From Ornithodoros turicata (taxonomy: Eukaryota; Arthropoda; Arachnida; Ixodida; Argasidae), in contig NW_026999326.1 in assembly GCF_037126465.1 (NCBI RefSeq), positions 1 to 64,000 on the forward strand: 64,000 nucleotides of DNA, in the 5' to 3' direction. A program made the translations under genes and the position numbers. A model generated the notes under the pieces. That model searched no databases. It saw nothing but the letters and a program-made list of their open reading frames with translations, and was not told where the DNA came from. Of this stretch, positions 1 to 10,741 are shown one piece after another (the first letter of the stretch is position 1; each line of letters starts with the position of its first letter).

Positions 1-2581
1 AAGAAGGGAATGAGAATGGGTTTTAGTACATGCAAAGGAAGCTTCCTATATTACATGAAAAGTCGGGGCTTAGGGAAACACACAGATAAAGTAGCGCATG
101 AAGTCCGAGCTGGGCAGTGATGAAAATTAATAAAACAAGCTAGGTCTTGTGAACCATACTGAAGCATGCGTGTAATGTGAAAGCGTAACTCAGGAGGTTA
201 TCTGTATGTATGCTTGGTGACGAAAATGCTGCTGGAGGGCACGTGCTGGGCACCTCTAAAAAGGGGGAATGAGAATGGGTTTTAGTACATGCAAAGGAAG
301 CTTCCTATATTACATGAAAAGTCGGGGCTTAGGGAAACACACAGATAAAGTAGCGCATGCAGTCCGAGCTGGGCAGTGATGAAAATTAATAAAACAAGCT
401 AGGTCTTGTGAACCATACTGAAGCATGCGTGTAATGTCAAAGCGTAACTCAGGAGGTTATCTGTATGTATGCTTGGTGACGAAAATGCTGCTGGAGGGCA
501 CGTGCTGGGCACCTCTAAAGAAGGGGGAATGAGAATGGGTTTTAGTACATGCAAAGGAAGCTTCCTATATTACATGAAAAGTCGGGGCTTAGGGAAACAC
601 ACAGATAAAGTAGCGCATGCAGTCCGAGCTGGGCAGTGATGAAAATTAATAAAACAAGCTAGGTCTTGTGAACCATACTGAAGCATGCGTGTAATGTGAA
701 AGCGTAACTCAGGAGGTTATCTGTATGTATGCTTGGTGACGAAAATGCTGCTGGAGGGCACGTGCTGGGCACCTCTAAAGAAGGGGGAATGAGAATGGGT
801 TTTAGTACATGCAAAGGAAGCTTCCTATATTACATGAAAAGTCGGGGCTTAGGGAAACACACAGATAAAGTAGCGCATGAAGTCCGAGCTGGGCAGTGAT
901 GAAAATTAATAAAACAAGCTAGGTCTTGTGAACCATACTGAAGCATGCGTGTAATGTCAAAGCGTAACTCAGGAGGTTACCTGTATGTATGCTTGGTGAC
1001 GAAAATGCTGCTGGAGGGCACGTGCTGGGCACCTCTAAAAAAGGGGGAATGAGAATGGGTTTTAGTACATGCAAAGGAAGCTTCCTATATTACATGAAAA
1101 GTCGGGGCTTAGGGAAACACACAGATAAAGTAGCGCATGCAGTCCGAGCTGGGCAGTGGTGAAAATTAATAAAACAAGCTAGGTCTTGTGAACCATACTG
1201 AAGCATGCGTGTAATGTGAAAGCGTAACTCAGGAGGTTATCTGTATGTATGCTTGGTGACGAAAATGCTGCTGGAGGGCACGTGCTGGGCACCTCTAAAA
1301 AAGGGGGAATGAGAATGGGTTTTAGTACATGTAAAGGAAGCTTCCTATATTACATGAAAAGTCGGGGCTTAGGGAAACACACAGATAAAGTAGCGCATGC
1401 AGTCCGAGCTGGGCAGTGATGAAAATTAATAAAACAAGCTAGGTCTTGTGAACCATACTGAAGCATGCGTGTAATGTGAAAGCGTAACTCAGGAGGTTAC
1501 CTGTATGTATGCTTGGTGACGAAAATGCTGCTGGAGGGCACGTGCTGGGCACCTCTAAAAAAGGGGGAATGAGAATGGGTTTTAGTACATGTAAAGGAAG
1601 CTTCCTATATTACATGAAAAGTCGGGGCTTAGGGAAACACACAGATAAAGTAGCGCATGCAGTCCGAGCTGGGCAGTGATGAAAATTAATAAAACAAGCT
1701 AGGTCTTGTGAACCATACTGAAGCATGCGTGTAATGTGAAAGCGTAACTCAGGAGGTTACCTGTATGTATGCTTGGTGACGAAAATGCTGCTGGAGGGCA
1801 CGTGCTGGGCACCTCTAAAAAAGGGGGAATGAGAATGGGTTTTAGTACATGTAAAGGAAGCTTCCTATATTACATGAAAAGTCGGGGCTTAGGGAAACAC
1901 ACAGATAAAGTAGCGCATGCAGTCCGAGCTGGGCAGTGATGAAAATTAATAAAACAAGCTAGGTCTTGTGAACCATACTGAAGCATGCGTGTAATGTGAA
2001 AGCGTAACTCAGGAGGTTACCTGTATGTATGCTTGGTGACGAAAATGCTGCTGGAGGGCACGTGCTGGGCACCTCTAAAAAAGGGGGAATGAGAATGGGT
2101 TTTAGTACATGCAAAGGAAGCTTCCTATATTACATGAAAAGTCGGGGCTTAGGGAAACACACAGATAAAGTAGCGCATGCAGTCCGAGCTGGGCAGTGAT
2201 GAAAATTAATAAAACAAGCTAGGTCTTGTGAACCATACTGAAGCATGCGTGTAATGTGAAAGCGTAACTCAGGAGGTTACCTGTATGTATGCTTGGTGAC
2301 GAAAATGCTGCTGGAGGGCACGTGCTGGGCACCTCTAAAAAAGGGGGAATGAGAATGGGTTTTAGTACATGCAAAGGAAGCTTCCTATATTACATGAAAA
2401 GTCGGGGCTTAGGGAAACACACAGATAAAGTAGCGCATGCAGTCCGAGCTGGGCAGTGATGAAAATTAATAAAACAAGCTAGGTCTTGTGAACCATACTG
2501 AAGCATGCGTGTAATGTGAAAGCGTAACTCAGGAGGTTATCTGTATGTATGCTTGGTGACGAAAATGCTGCTGGAGGGCAC
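1..2581. repeat. Tandem array, 260-bp unit, about 10 copies
   Basis: About ten head-to-tail copies of one unit, cut by the window start. The motif GAGAATGGGTTTTAGTAC recurs at 12, 271, 531, 791, 1051 and on to 2351, giving a 260-bp period. Copies differ only by scattered substitutions (for example AATGTGAA/AATGTCAA and GTTAT/GTTAC), so the array is young or homogenised. The last copy stops inside the unit at about 2581. I see no long ORF and no hammerhead-like core in the unit. Confidence 0.97.
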
Positions 2582-3337
2582 GATTTCTCCGTCTACGGGA
2601 CACATGTAGCAAAGAAGAGGTTGAAGGTCGCGTGCTCGTGGGTGGGGCGCGCAAGGCCGCAGCCTCGTGCACTCTGCCTGACAAAAAAAAAATCGCTGCG
2701 CGTCTCTCAGGCCAAAATAAAAGATTGTCTCACTTGACGTCTAAAGTAGAGACATGACGCCACCTTTTGAAAAATAATCAAGGAAATCGAAGATGGCATT
2801 TTTGAGAAAATTGAGATGCAACATTGGCAATTTTCGCCTACCATGTGTGATTCTCAAGTTAATAACACAGAAACAACTGGGCTGAGAAAAATGATTTCTA
2901 ACAGCACGAAAGCTCTTTCAACGTCCTATCGAATGGCACTAAGCTCGATGTTCTCAGACGTTCCGTCATGAAGAAAATTGGTAACAAAATTTGGCCTTTT
3001 TCAACGTTTACGCCAAGTTTGGCATTTTTTAACAGAAAATATGTGGCTCTCAGAGTTCTGTGGGTGGCTGCCGACAGTGTCTATGGTGCAGCCTATAATC
3101 ACAAAAATCTCCAGTTCCTAGACATAAAGTCAGCGGTGCTAGATCCCGTCAAAGTCGGTCCAGAAGAAAGCGCGCCCAAGCAGCCTCCGACTTTCCCCCT
3201 CTCCTACGCGGAAACTATTCCACGCACGAGCGTCGCATGTGCCGCGATTTGCGTCGTTTGAACTGTCCTCTACCATATATTTTTTCTGGGCGAATTAAAA
3301 AATACGACTTTCACACGTTGTTCGATTTAAAATGAAA
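2582..3337. other. Non-coding stretch, possible transposon terminal sequence
   Basis: AT-rich sequence between the 260-bp array and transposon copy A. It ends with GAAACTACCCTG at about 3334-3345, which resembles the mirror of the CAGGGTGATTTC end seen at 23585, so it may be the edge of another DNA transposon. The 97-codon ORF at 2968-3261 has no recognisable domain and I do not call it a gene. Confidence 0.4.
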
Positions 3338-4422
3338 CTACCCTGCAGCAACTGTACACCGCAGGTTGTGTAAGCTTGCCATATGTTTGAAAGAACCGCC
3401 AACACCATCGCAAGCATTTTTGCCGTGACCACTAGCAGAATACAACCATCTCACTAGCAGCCCGTTCTTCGTCATCTCGTACAGCTGATACCTATTCTTG
3501 AAGTGCGCAGCTGCACCGTCTGAGATAGAGATGAGATGCGTGAACACAGGTAGAATTTCTTCCAGGGCCTCAACTATCCTGTCCAGGGCTAGAAGTGCGT
3601 GCGCCGTGTCATGGGACATGTCGTCGCTCACTGTTGCGAAGCTCGTTGTCGACACAGGTGTTGTTGCCACGCAAGTGAATAAAAAAATATGATCTGTTTT
3701 CCAGTACCGTCCCTGGACCTCGCTTGATAGATTCACTGACCAGTTTTCGGCAAAATCAAAGTGCAACACGACATGACGTCGTTCGACAAGATGTTTTTCG
3801 TTCCAGATGGCGTTCCTCTGGACGTTGCGTATGTGTTCGTGCTTGATGTAAACAGCGGTGCATTTCCTGACTTCCTTAAGAAATTGTGGTGCTTTTAGCA
3901 TCTTCGTTATGAGGTCTCCATTTTCCCAGACTGCTAGATTGACGTCGTCGCCCCCCTGTATCTTCAATTTCTGCAGAGAAATCTTTTTCGCCCCTGCACA
4001 ACGTGTGCAGTCTTGGGAAAAGCAGGCATCTTGTGGCTCATCACACAAAGACATCGTCTTTATGTCCTCTCCCTTTAGCTGCGCGGATGAAGCACTGTTG
4101 ATACCGCCGATGACCAAGTCGAAATTCGCACAGTACGAGCACACACACTGCTGTTGACGTGGGGCTGTCTGCACCCACTTGGGCCGGAGTGTATAAAACT
4201 TCGTTATTCCCATCTTGATACACGGATGAGCGCTTTTAAACAGGTTAAAGGTTTCACGTATGGTGCGTGTCATAAACCTTTTCGTCACAGCCACTCTCTC
4301 GCCGTCTTCCAGTACGTGGATAACATCCTTCTTGTTAGGGCTTTGGACAGTACAGTCCATCTCGTCTTGGAGATAGGCTCGCTGACAGGGTGTCCCGTGT
4401 ACTTCTCGGGCATTGCCCACAC
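3338..4422 (-). pseudogene. DDE-type transposase, C-terminal two thirds (copy A)
   Basis: An open frame of 360 codons. The core resembles an RNase-H-fold transposase: an Asp in HFDFAENW (about 3745-3775), an Asp in SDGAAAHFKNR (about 3500-3530) and an acidic residue in GKNACDGVGG (about 3395-3425) are the likely catalytic triad. Upstream is a Cys-rich segment (CVCSYC, later CTRC) that may bind zinc. The apparent first Met is an artefact. Comparison with copy B shows the frame continues upstream through EKYTGHP, with a small deletion and frameshift near 4375-4400, and then hits a MITE at 4423. The C-terminus is also lost: copy B reads on past HNLRCTVAA while this copy stops at once. Not functional. 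Confidence 0.8.
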
Positions 4423-4971
4423 CAGGGATCGGAACCGGTATTTTTTTCGGTCCGGTTCGGGTTCGGGTTCAGGCATATTGGTTCGGTTCGGGTTTAGCTC
4501 CGCTGAACCGAAATTATCTGCTTGAACCGGTTCAGGTATATCGGTTCGGTTCGGGTTCGGCTCAGGGAGAACCCCCCACCCCCGCACATACACAGACAAA
4601 AAAAAAATCTGTCAGCGGTCGGGGCATTTACAGGGATTGGAACAGTTACTTTTTTCGGCCTCGGTTTAACCGGTCCACGGGCAGTAATTTTGCTACGTGC
4701 AAGCAAGCTTACGCTCACCGTACACGATTGTAAGAGAAAGGTATGAGATAACCGTTCAGGTGAGCAAAAAAAAAGGTCGATCAGTAGTACAATTAATTCA
4801 CCTCTGAACCGATTCCCGAACCGGTAACCGTATCAATTTTTTTCGGTTCAGTTCCGGTTCGGCTCAGGACAAGCAAAAAAATCGTTCGGGTTCGGTTCGG
4901 TTCGGGTTCGTCAGAAAATAACGGTTTTTTTCCGGTTTTCGGTTCGGGTTCAGTTTCGGTTCCGATCCCTG
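4423..4971. mobile_element. Foldback MITE rich in CCGGTTCGG, inserted in transposase
   Basis: A 549-bp element with inverted ends CAGGGATCGG...CCGATCCCTG. Its body is made of repeated GGTTCGGGTTC-like motifs in inverted arrangement. It is flanked by the 6-bp direct repeat CCACAC at 4417-4422 and 4972-4977. The undisturbed copy B (about 27735) lacks it, which proves insertion. The CAGGG-type terminus is hAT-like, but hAT normally gives 8-bp duplications, so the superfamily is unsettled. The short ORFs inside simply read the repeat. Confidence 0.8.
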
Positions 4972-5520
4972 CCACACTCCGTGCTTCGCCCTTAGAGCTC
5001 TTGATTTCTCTATGACGTATTTTGTGGCTTCTGTGATTAGTCTCAACGCTTCTTTCTTTGTCATGTTTTCGTAAAGATGTGTAAGGAGTTGACACCGCTG
5101 TTGATGCGAGGTGCACTTCTGGTACGCGCTCCTAATATTTTGTACATAGGTAGAGCAGCTCGAACAACTTGCATCGGACGTCGCAGGCTCATCCACATTA
5201 AATGCCTCACTGATTTTGCGGCTTATTGTCTTGCTTAGTGCGTTGCCAACTTCTTTCTTTTTACGCGAAACGTACGCGAAGCGAAATGCAAGGAAAGAGC
5301 CGGAAGGCTGGCAGCAGCATCTTGGCCTTTTGGCGTTAGATCTCATATAGTTTAAAAATATAAACACGCCTACACGGTAACGGCGCAAGAAACTACTAGG
5401 GATTATTCTCCTGCATATGGGAACGCAGGGAATAAATGGTGACGTGGATATACAGACGTTAGCGCACGCCTGCGGTGTATTAATCCAGCCGTACGCCTGT
5501 GAGATGTCACTGCGTACCAT
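4972..5520 (-). pseudogene. DDE-type transposase, N-terminal part (copy A)
   Basis: The minus-strand frame continues the transposase beyond the MITE. The stretch containing KTISRKISEAFNVDEPATSD, then YVQNIRSAYQKCTSHQQRC and KEALRLITEATKYVIEKSRA, is also found in copy B at 27.75-28.0 kb with a few substitutions. A Cys pair (SCSSCS) lies in this part. The true start is unclear: codons above about 5300 do not look conserved and an upstream exon is possible. The MITE separates this segment from the catalytic part, and the reading frame also shifts, so no complete protein can be made. Confidence 0.65.
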
Positions 5521-6264
5521 GCGTCGCCTTTTCGCTCCGCTATGGTTGTTAGATGTTTTTAGTCCCTACAAAATTTATACCGCTTTAAAGGCAATAGAAT
5601 GATGAATACATGATATTTTTTTCGAGAAAATTAAAGGTGGGGTTTTCGAGAAATCGATCCGTGAAATCGGCCTATTTTTCGATGGTGATCCCGGTTTGCT
5701 CCTTCATACCGCCTTAGATTTATCATTCACAATCTTTAACAGCATACCGTTAGAAAGAGCACTTAATGGGCTATCTTTCAGTGTAAAAATCACTTTGGTC
5801 TAATGTCCACTTCCCCGACAGGAAAGCGACAAAGTTCACGCAAAAACGCGCTCTACGGCGTTTTTGCGATTTTTTCTCACGCGAAAGGGCGGTAGTAGGT
5901 ATCAGCGTATGCCACACAGTTACAGTCCAGTATGTAGAGAACGAGTAGAAAAAATGTCGTCCCCGTCACTTGTACGTAGGGCGCATAGGGTTGTCTCAAA
6001 CTTCGGCCCGAGTGCTCCGTCGTGCGCTCCGATGAGGCACCGTCGTGCGCGCATCAATTTTTTTCTCGGCATCCGTTCCGATTTGAAGTTCCAGATTTGT
6101 GCCAATGTTCATCACAAAGATGTGGCTTTCACACAAAAATATATAGCAAAATCGAAGGACCTCGACGGACGGGCTTGCCTGAATTGTGATGAAATCACCC
6201 TTCTGACATTTCTGGACACCATCGGACTTCGATCGTTATTGTGAAGGGGCTCGTTATTATATTC
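5521..6264 (-). other. 5' terminal region of transposon copy A with an internal block
   Basis: The stretch 5580-5698 and the stretch 6080-6205 match, in order, the single continuous segment at 23585-23830 (reverse complement). About 380 bp at 5699-6080 has no counterpart there. The first half of that block (to GACAGGAA, about 5825) is also present at the end of copy B (29110-29245), so it may be part of a longer element version or an old insertion. The ORF at 5864-6244 spans these pieces and is not a gene. Confidence 0.5.
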
Positions 6265-6352
6265 CCCCCATTCCGTCCAGCAATGGGGTAGAGTATCGCC
6301 AGTGGCGATGAAACTCCCCACTCTCCAAGGTAGCAAATAAAGTTGTTGTTAT
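6265..6352 (+). repeat. Interspersed repeat 3' end, tail AATAAAGTTGTTGTT
   Basis: The segment holding GGGTAGAGTATCGCC, CGATGAAAC and the tail AAATAAAGTTGTTGTT recurs in reverse orientation at 39436-39512. The A/T-rich tail with a polyadenylation-like AATAAA suggests the 3' end of a SINE or LINE family. No coding potential is seen. Confidence 0.55.
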
Positions 6353-6723
6353 TTTGGTGTTCGGGGATGCTAAAGTCATCTTCGTTCATCTTCGTTTTCT
6401 GCCACAAGAGGAGTGAGCGCGAGAACGAATGTGGTTCGAAACACTCGGCTATTAGACACTGCAGTCGTGTTGTGTGTGCTGAGATTATTTTGCTGCCGAT
6501 GACTACGAAGAAGATGCCGTAGACGGCGAATTGCGAAGGCGTCCGAAGCAAACTGCCCTTCAGTAACCAGTGATTTTGCTTCACCGAAGTGACGAGTTCA
6601 ACACAACTCTTAGGTATGTACAGACGTCACACATGTATAAATTATAATATAACGATGACGTATTCCATTTAACTTATGTTATCCTACTTGTCCCGTACTC
6701 AACATCAACAAATTTAATTTCAG
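6353..6723. other. Unannotated spacer
   Basis: No ORF, repeat or RNA gene that I can support. The last bases, ending TTTAATTTCAG, form a plausible splice acceptor for the candidate exon that follows. Confidence 0.4.
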
Positions 6724-6887
6724 GGGCCTTCCAGTGTTGAAGTGGCGCCAGACTACTACGTATTGCGTGATCCAGGCACTGAAGTTGACATGACAGAAAT
6801 AGCTGAAAGCAGGTATGCAAAGTCCAGATATGGAAGCAGTAGATTTCTTAGGTGTGCAGACTTTGTGACATTTATGGAGTCTTTGGG
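6724..6887 (+). CDS. Candidate exon of an unrecognised gene
   Basis: The stretch begins right after TTTAATTTCAG, a good acceptor, and an in-frame TAA lies two codons upstream, as expected if the frame opens at the splice. It reads GPSSVEVAPDYYVLRDPGTE and goes on with a balanced composition through SRYGSSRFLRCADFV. GTAGGT near 6888 is a possible donor; if it is not used, the frame runs to a stop near 6921. I recognise no domain and find no second exon, so this may be a stranded exon of a host gene, an exon of an unlabelled transposon, or chance. Confidence 0.3.
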
Positions 6888-9259
6888 TAGGTGCAGAACA
6901 TTAGTACGACGTCAACAGTAGGAAAAGACCGATGAGAACTGCTAGCTTGTTTGAATGGTAGAAGAATACTTCCTGTGTGAAGAGGTGTAGTTATATGGCT
7001 GAGGAACGCGAATTAATTTTCTAGAGATGCATCCTCTACACTTGAATGACCATTGAAACAGTGGAAGTTCATTGTCTTTTAAGCCCCACTACTGGAATTG
7101 TTCAGTGTGTGTCACTGCTGTAGTGAGCCATGCAAGGTTACCACATCATATTGGTCCTAAATTTGTAGGATCTGCTGTGTAGTCACTGTTGGACCTGCAG
7201 CATTATTGTCCCTTTTTTTTCACCAACAGAGAATACAAAACTGCACAAATGGTAAAATATAACTAGCTTGTTTAATTCAAAAGGGAAAGACGAAACTGTT
7301 TATGTTTCTCTTGTTTATTTTGTTGTAGGTTTTACAACTCTATCAAGTACGTCAAAACATCAGAGGGCAGGAAGTCCTACTATGTTTCCTAAATCCCTGC
7401 ACAATAAAAAAGAGAGATATAGTTTGAGTTGTGACAAAATGTTGCTTCTACTCTTATATTATATTTCAGTTAAATGTTACGATGCACTTGTAGTGTACAC
7501 TGAAGCCAGTTTCAATTTGCATGGCTGTCAACAGTACTTTACAAAAGTACATTTCAATTACAGTAACAGAGAACTTATGCTATAAATTATTTAGCCATTT
7601 TGGAGTACTATGCACACCAATGGTGTATGATTAACTTTGAACCAACATCAAGGGTTAATAATACTTGAAGTCAGCCCTCAAGTCCTTCTTTACAAATGTT
7701 AGTTGGTGACATGATAATGAATGAGTTACTCCGTTTACCAAAACAGAGCTAATTAAGTGTTACATCCCAATCTTGGTTTAAATATTAATTGACATTTGGA
7801 AACGTAGTCACTAAGAAGTATACTAAAAGGTTATGAACACAGTTCAGCTGAATGATACTGATGAAAATTATCTTACTTACTCCTCACATATACAATTGCG
7901 ACTTGAGTATAACCTACAAATACACCTATGTTTACTTAGGTTTACTATGGTTACTTAACCCTCCAGGAACAAACTAGTAATTATAATATGCTGTGATAGC
8001 AAAGAAAAAGCAATGAGAAAAGTCAGCACACTAATGGGAAAGCATCCCTAATAGCATGCATGACGCAGATCGAGATCCAGTGGAGTACTTTCTATTGTAT
8101 TTTTTCGGAGCACCACATATCCATCTTGTGAATGGCCGACTGGTGGTATAACGAAATTTCCTGCCGAAATAAATGTTTTCCGTCCAGTTTGCCGTTCAAG
8201 TAGCGCGTAAAGACCACACCGCGCTGCCGTGTATGTTGCCATGCTCTTCGGTTTCTCGGATGTATGTAAATGACACTTGCAGTACTCTGGTGTCAAGGCA
8301 CATTATTTCGAAATATACAGTAGTTCTGATGCAATTGTCTGCCTGCTTTTCACACGCATTCTCTACCTCTCGGCAGCAAAAACCGTAGTATCCGTCGGTT
8401 TGCATTCACACATGAACACCTGCACGACGAAAAAACAGCGGCTTACACAAGTGCTTCTCCCTGATACATGGAAATTTCACAAAGCAGTCCCTGTTCACGG
8501 CACGGTGAGCTACTGCTGTGGACGAATGTGACTCCGATTAATCTCTGGACGAGGAATCTTCTGCTGCGAAGAACACACTTTCCAGCACGTTAACGCACGA
8601 ACCACAGTTCTGTGTGAGCGACAGTTCTCGAATGCGGAATTCCAGCGCTCTCATGTTCAAGAGGCTCGACATGCTCGACGTAGAAATGCCCACAAATGCC
8701 CACTGCCATTTTCGTTTTCGCCGGATTAGTGCCCGGAAGTGCGCGTATTACACGCGTCCTCGACAGATGGCGCGGGGTCATGCAATTGTTGACAGACTGC
8801 CCGGTTTCCTACTAGGTCCCTGGACATGCAATTATGGAAAATTCCATTACAGAAAAACTAAAGCGATTTCAGCGGAGTTCTTTGATATTTGAACTTTTGA
8901 AGGTTCAAGCTTTTCGCTGACCATAAAGTTTCGATAGGTTTATATTCACTTTTCGGTCCCTTTAACAAGTTTCTTGTTCTGTTTTCTCACACCTGTAGTG
9001 TTGCTGGAGTGAAATAGAAATAGTGAATTAGAAATTTGGAAATGGAAGTGTGGTGATGCCAGCATTTGTAAGGAACTGTGAGGAATGCAGTTGTTATTAT
9101 TCTCCTTCGGTCTTCACTCACTGTTTGGGCATTCTGATAATTCACACAGCAGAATTCCTGCAGTGCAGTATATTGTTGTACGCAAGACATACAGTGTATT
9201 GTGTGCTACATGATACGTTGCTGATATGCTGTCCAGTGTTACTGGATTTTTCAGGAGGG
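6888..9259. other. AT-rich stretch without supported genes
   Basis: 2.4 kb with only short frames (7268-7585, 8048-8531, 8590-8892). They overlap on both strands and lack recognisable domains. No tandem repeats or clear transposon ends were seen. Confidence 0.4.
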
Positions 9260-9297
9260 ATGCATCTTACGATCCAGCTCCCATCCCCATGTAATGT

Positions 9298-10023
9298 TTC
9301 GTCATATAAGTACCTCGGTGTCCACATTACTTCCTCTCTTACCTGGTCGCTCCATATTAATTCCGTTATTAACAAAGCTAACCGTACTTTAGGCTACTTA
9401 CGGCGGAATTTTTCCGCAGCTCCTCGTTCACTAAAACTGTTACTTTATAAAACACTAGTCCGGCATAAACTAGAATACGCTGCGTCCATATGGGACCCCT
9501 CTTCTAATTCTTTGATCATTTCAATCGAGCTCATGCAAAATAATGCCGCACGTTTCATTACCCACAACTATTGCCGTGCTGCTAGTGTCACCATTATGAA
9601 AGAGTCATCATCACTTCCGTCACTAGCCTCTCGGCGTAAACTTGCTCGCCTATCATTATTTCACAAAGTTTACCATCAGATTCCTGCGCTATGCGCCCAG
9701 TTGTTACCGCTTCCTTCCTATGCTGTGTACTATCATGTTCGGGACAGCAGCACAGGCTTTGTCCTCGCTGTCCCACACCTATCATGTGTACCTAAAGCTC
9801 AAAATAAAAATATTTTGATTTGATTTGATTTGATTTTGATTTATGTTTCATCTCGCCTAGATCATCAACACAAAGTTGGCATTGCTCCCTGCCCATACAT
9901 CTGCCTGTTCTCATTCTTTCATTCCCCGCACATCGGAAGAGTGGAACCGCCTTCCAGGTAACATCACTCACATATACGACCATTCAAAGTTCAATGCTGC
10001 ATGCATGCAATGCTTTTCTAATT
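9298..10023 (+). pseudogene. LINE reverse transcriptase C-terminal fragment
   Basis: The translation opens in the middle of the conserved post-catalytic region SYKYLGVHI, followed by SLTWSLHINSVINKANRTLG, KLEYAASIWDP and NNAARFI. These are typical of the C-terminal end of CR1/Jockey-type LINE polymerases. The catalytic RT motifs are missing because the copy is 5' truncated. Coding resumes after the internal (TTGAT)n insertion with EEWNRLPGNIT, the usual end of such ORFs. A longer frame starting at 9050 only reads through from non-LINE sequence. The element at 47297 is a relative that retains the RT core. Confidence 0.75.
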
Positions 10024-10262
10024 GATTGTAATATTTATGGTGTACTGCATAGCAATGTTACTTTTTGTTATTTATGTTGTTCATTGTGACTTATGTGACT
10101 TATTTTAGTGTTCTTCATCTAATTGCTTTTATATTTTCTCTACTGTTGTGCTTATTCTGACCTGTATTTATTACGTTTGTATATTGTGTTTTGTGTGTAA
10201 TAACCCACTCCCCTCTGCAATGCCTCCGGGCCTTGAGGAGTAAATAAATAAATAAATAAATA
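9298..10262 (+). mobile_element. 5'-truncated LINE (APE-type non-LTR retrotransposon)
   Basis: A LINE 3' fragment ending in an (AAAT)n tail. Comparing the two copies of the surrounding module shows the insertion. At 48846-48918 the host sequence runs uninterrupted from CATGTAATGT into CCTCCGGACCC. Here the same sequence is opened after GTAATGT (9297), resumes at AATGT (10263), and leaves a 5-bp duplication. A short foreign piece with a (TTGAT)n tail at about 9722-9838 sits inside. Confidence 0.8.
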
Positions 10263-10317
10263 AATGTCCTCTTGACCCTTGGGGTTCTTGAAATAAATAA
10301 ATAAATAAATATTACCC

Positions 10318-10741
10318 TACATGCTGTGATAGGCCGCTGCTACAATGTTGCTAACGCCGAGGAACGCAGCAATGCCGACGCCCTTTCACGCCTACCTCTA
10401 CCCAGGTCACAGGAGAGCAATTCTTCTGAAGACGATGAAGGCGAACTAGCACGGCGTCATTCAGCAACAGCTGGATCCCCTAACTATTCCTCAACTGCAA
10501 GCTAGCACGCGAGAAGACCCCACTCTGACGAGGGTCCTCACTTTTGTCGATACGTCTTGGCCAACCAATGTGAAGGAGGGTAAAGACGTGGCGCTGTGCG
10601 CACTGGTCCGCGATGAGCTCTCCTCTGTGCAAGGATTACTCATGAGAGTAGACAAGATCGTACCGCCAACATCCTTACGGAAGCACGTAATAGAACTGAG
10701 TCACGAGTCTCCCCCTGGCATGGCCCGCACCAACCCTATTG
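10318..10741 (+). pseudogene. Gypsy pol fragment (RNase H end and integrase zinc region)
   Basis: The frame contains RSNADALSRLPL, the hallmark end of Ty3/Gypsy RNase H. After a one-base shift near 10470 come PTLTRVLTFVDTSWP and KHVIELSHESPPGMART, the start of the integrase HHCC zinc-binding domain. The fragment then breaks at an A-run where the ACTGG element begins. No catalytic integrase residues remain here. The partner at 48919-49350 is nearly the same and is followed by the rest of the integrase. Confidence 0.75.

Larger units (their letters stand above)
3346..6205 (-). mobile_element. DDE-type DNA transposon, copy A (broken)
   Basis: A minus-strand transposon remnant. Its 5' terminal region lies at the high-coordinate end, about 5540-6205, and ends GAAATCACCCTT. 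The transposase follows toward low coordinates, and its 3' part is cut at about 3346, where the C-terminus runs into unrelated sequence. Copy B (24.5-29.3 kb) shares the transposase, the 5' region and the block just before GACAGGAA, which is how the limits were judged. The superfamily is not established: the family looks like a widespread arthropod DDE transposase, but I cannot name it from sequence alone. Confidence 0.75.

Noticed and set aside
1..2581. CRISPR array or rRNA-type repeat
   Set aside because: Units are 260 bp, head-to-tail and without unique spacers, and no rRNA-like sequence is recognisable. The 125-bp and 233-bp arrays fail for the same reason.
1..2581. Hammerhead motif in the 260-bp or 125-bp repeats
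   Set aside because: GTGATGA and GACGAAA words occur in the 260-bp unit but about 110 bases apart and without pairing stems. The 125-bp unit has no such core.
2968..3261. 97-codon frame as a gene
   Set aside because: No recognisable domain, and it lies in likely transposon terminal sequence.
4285..4746. Arg/Pro/Glu-rich frames near the MITE
   Set aside because: They translate the GGTTCGG repeat motif of the inserted MITE.
9050..9297. N-terminal extension of the LINE frame
   Set aside because: The comparison copy at 48846 shows that sequence before 9298 is not part of the inserted LINE.
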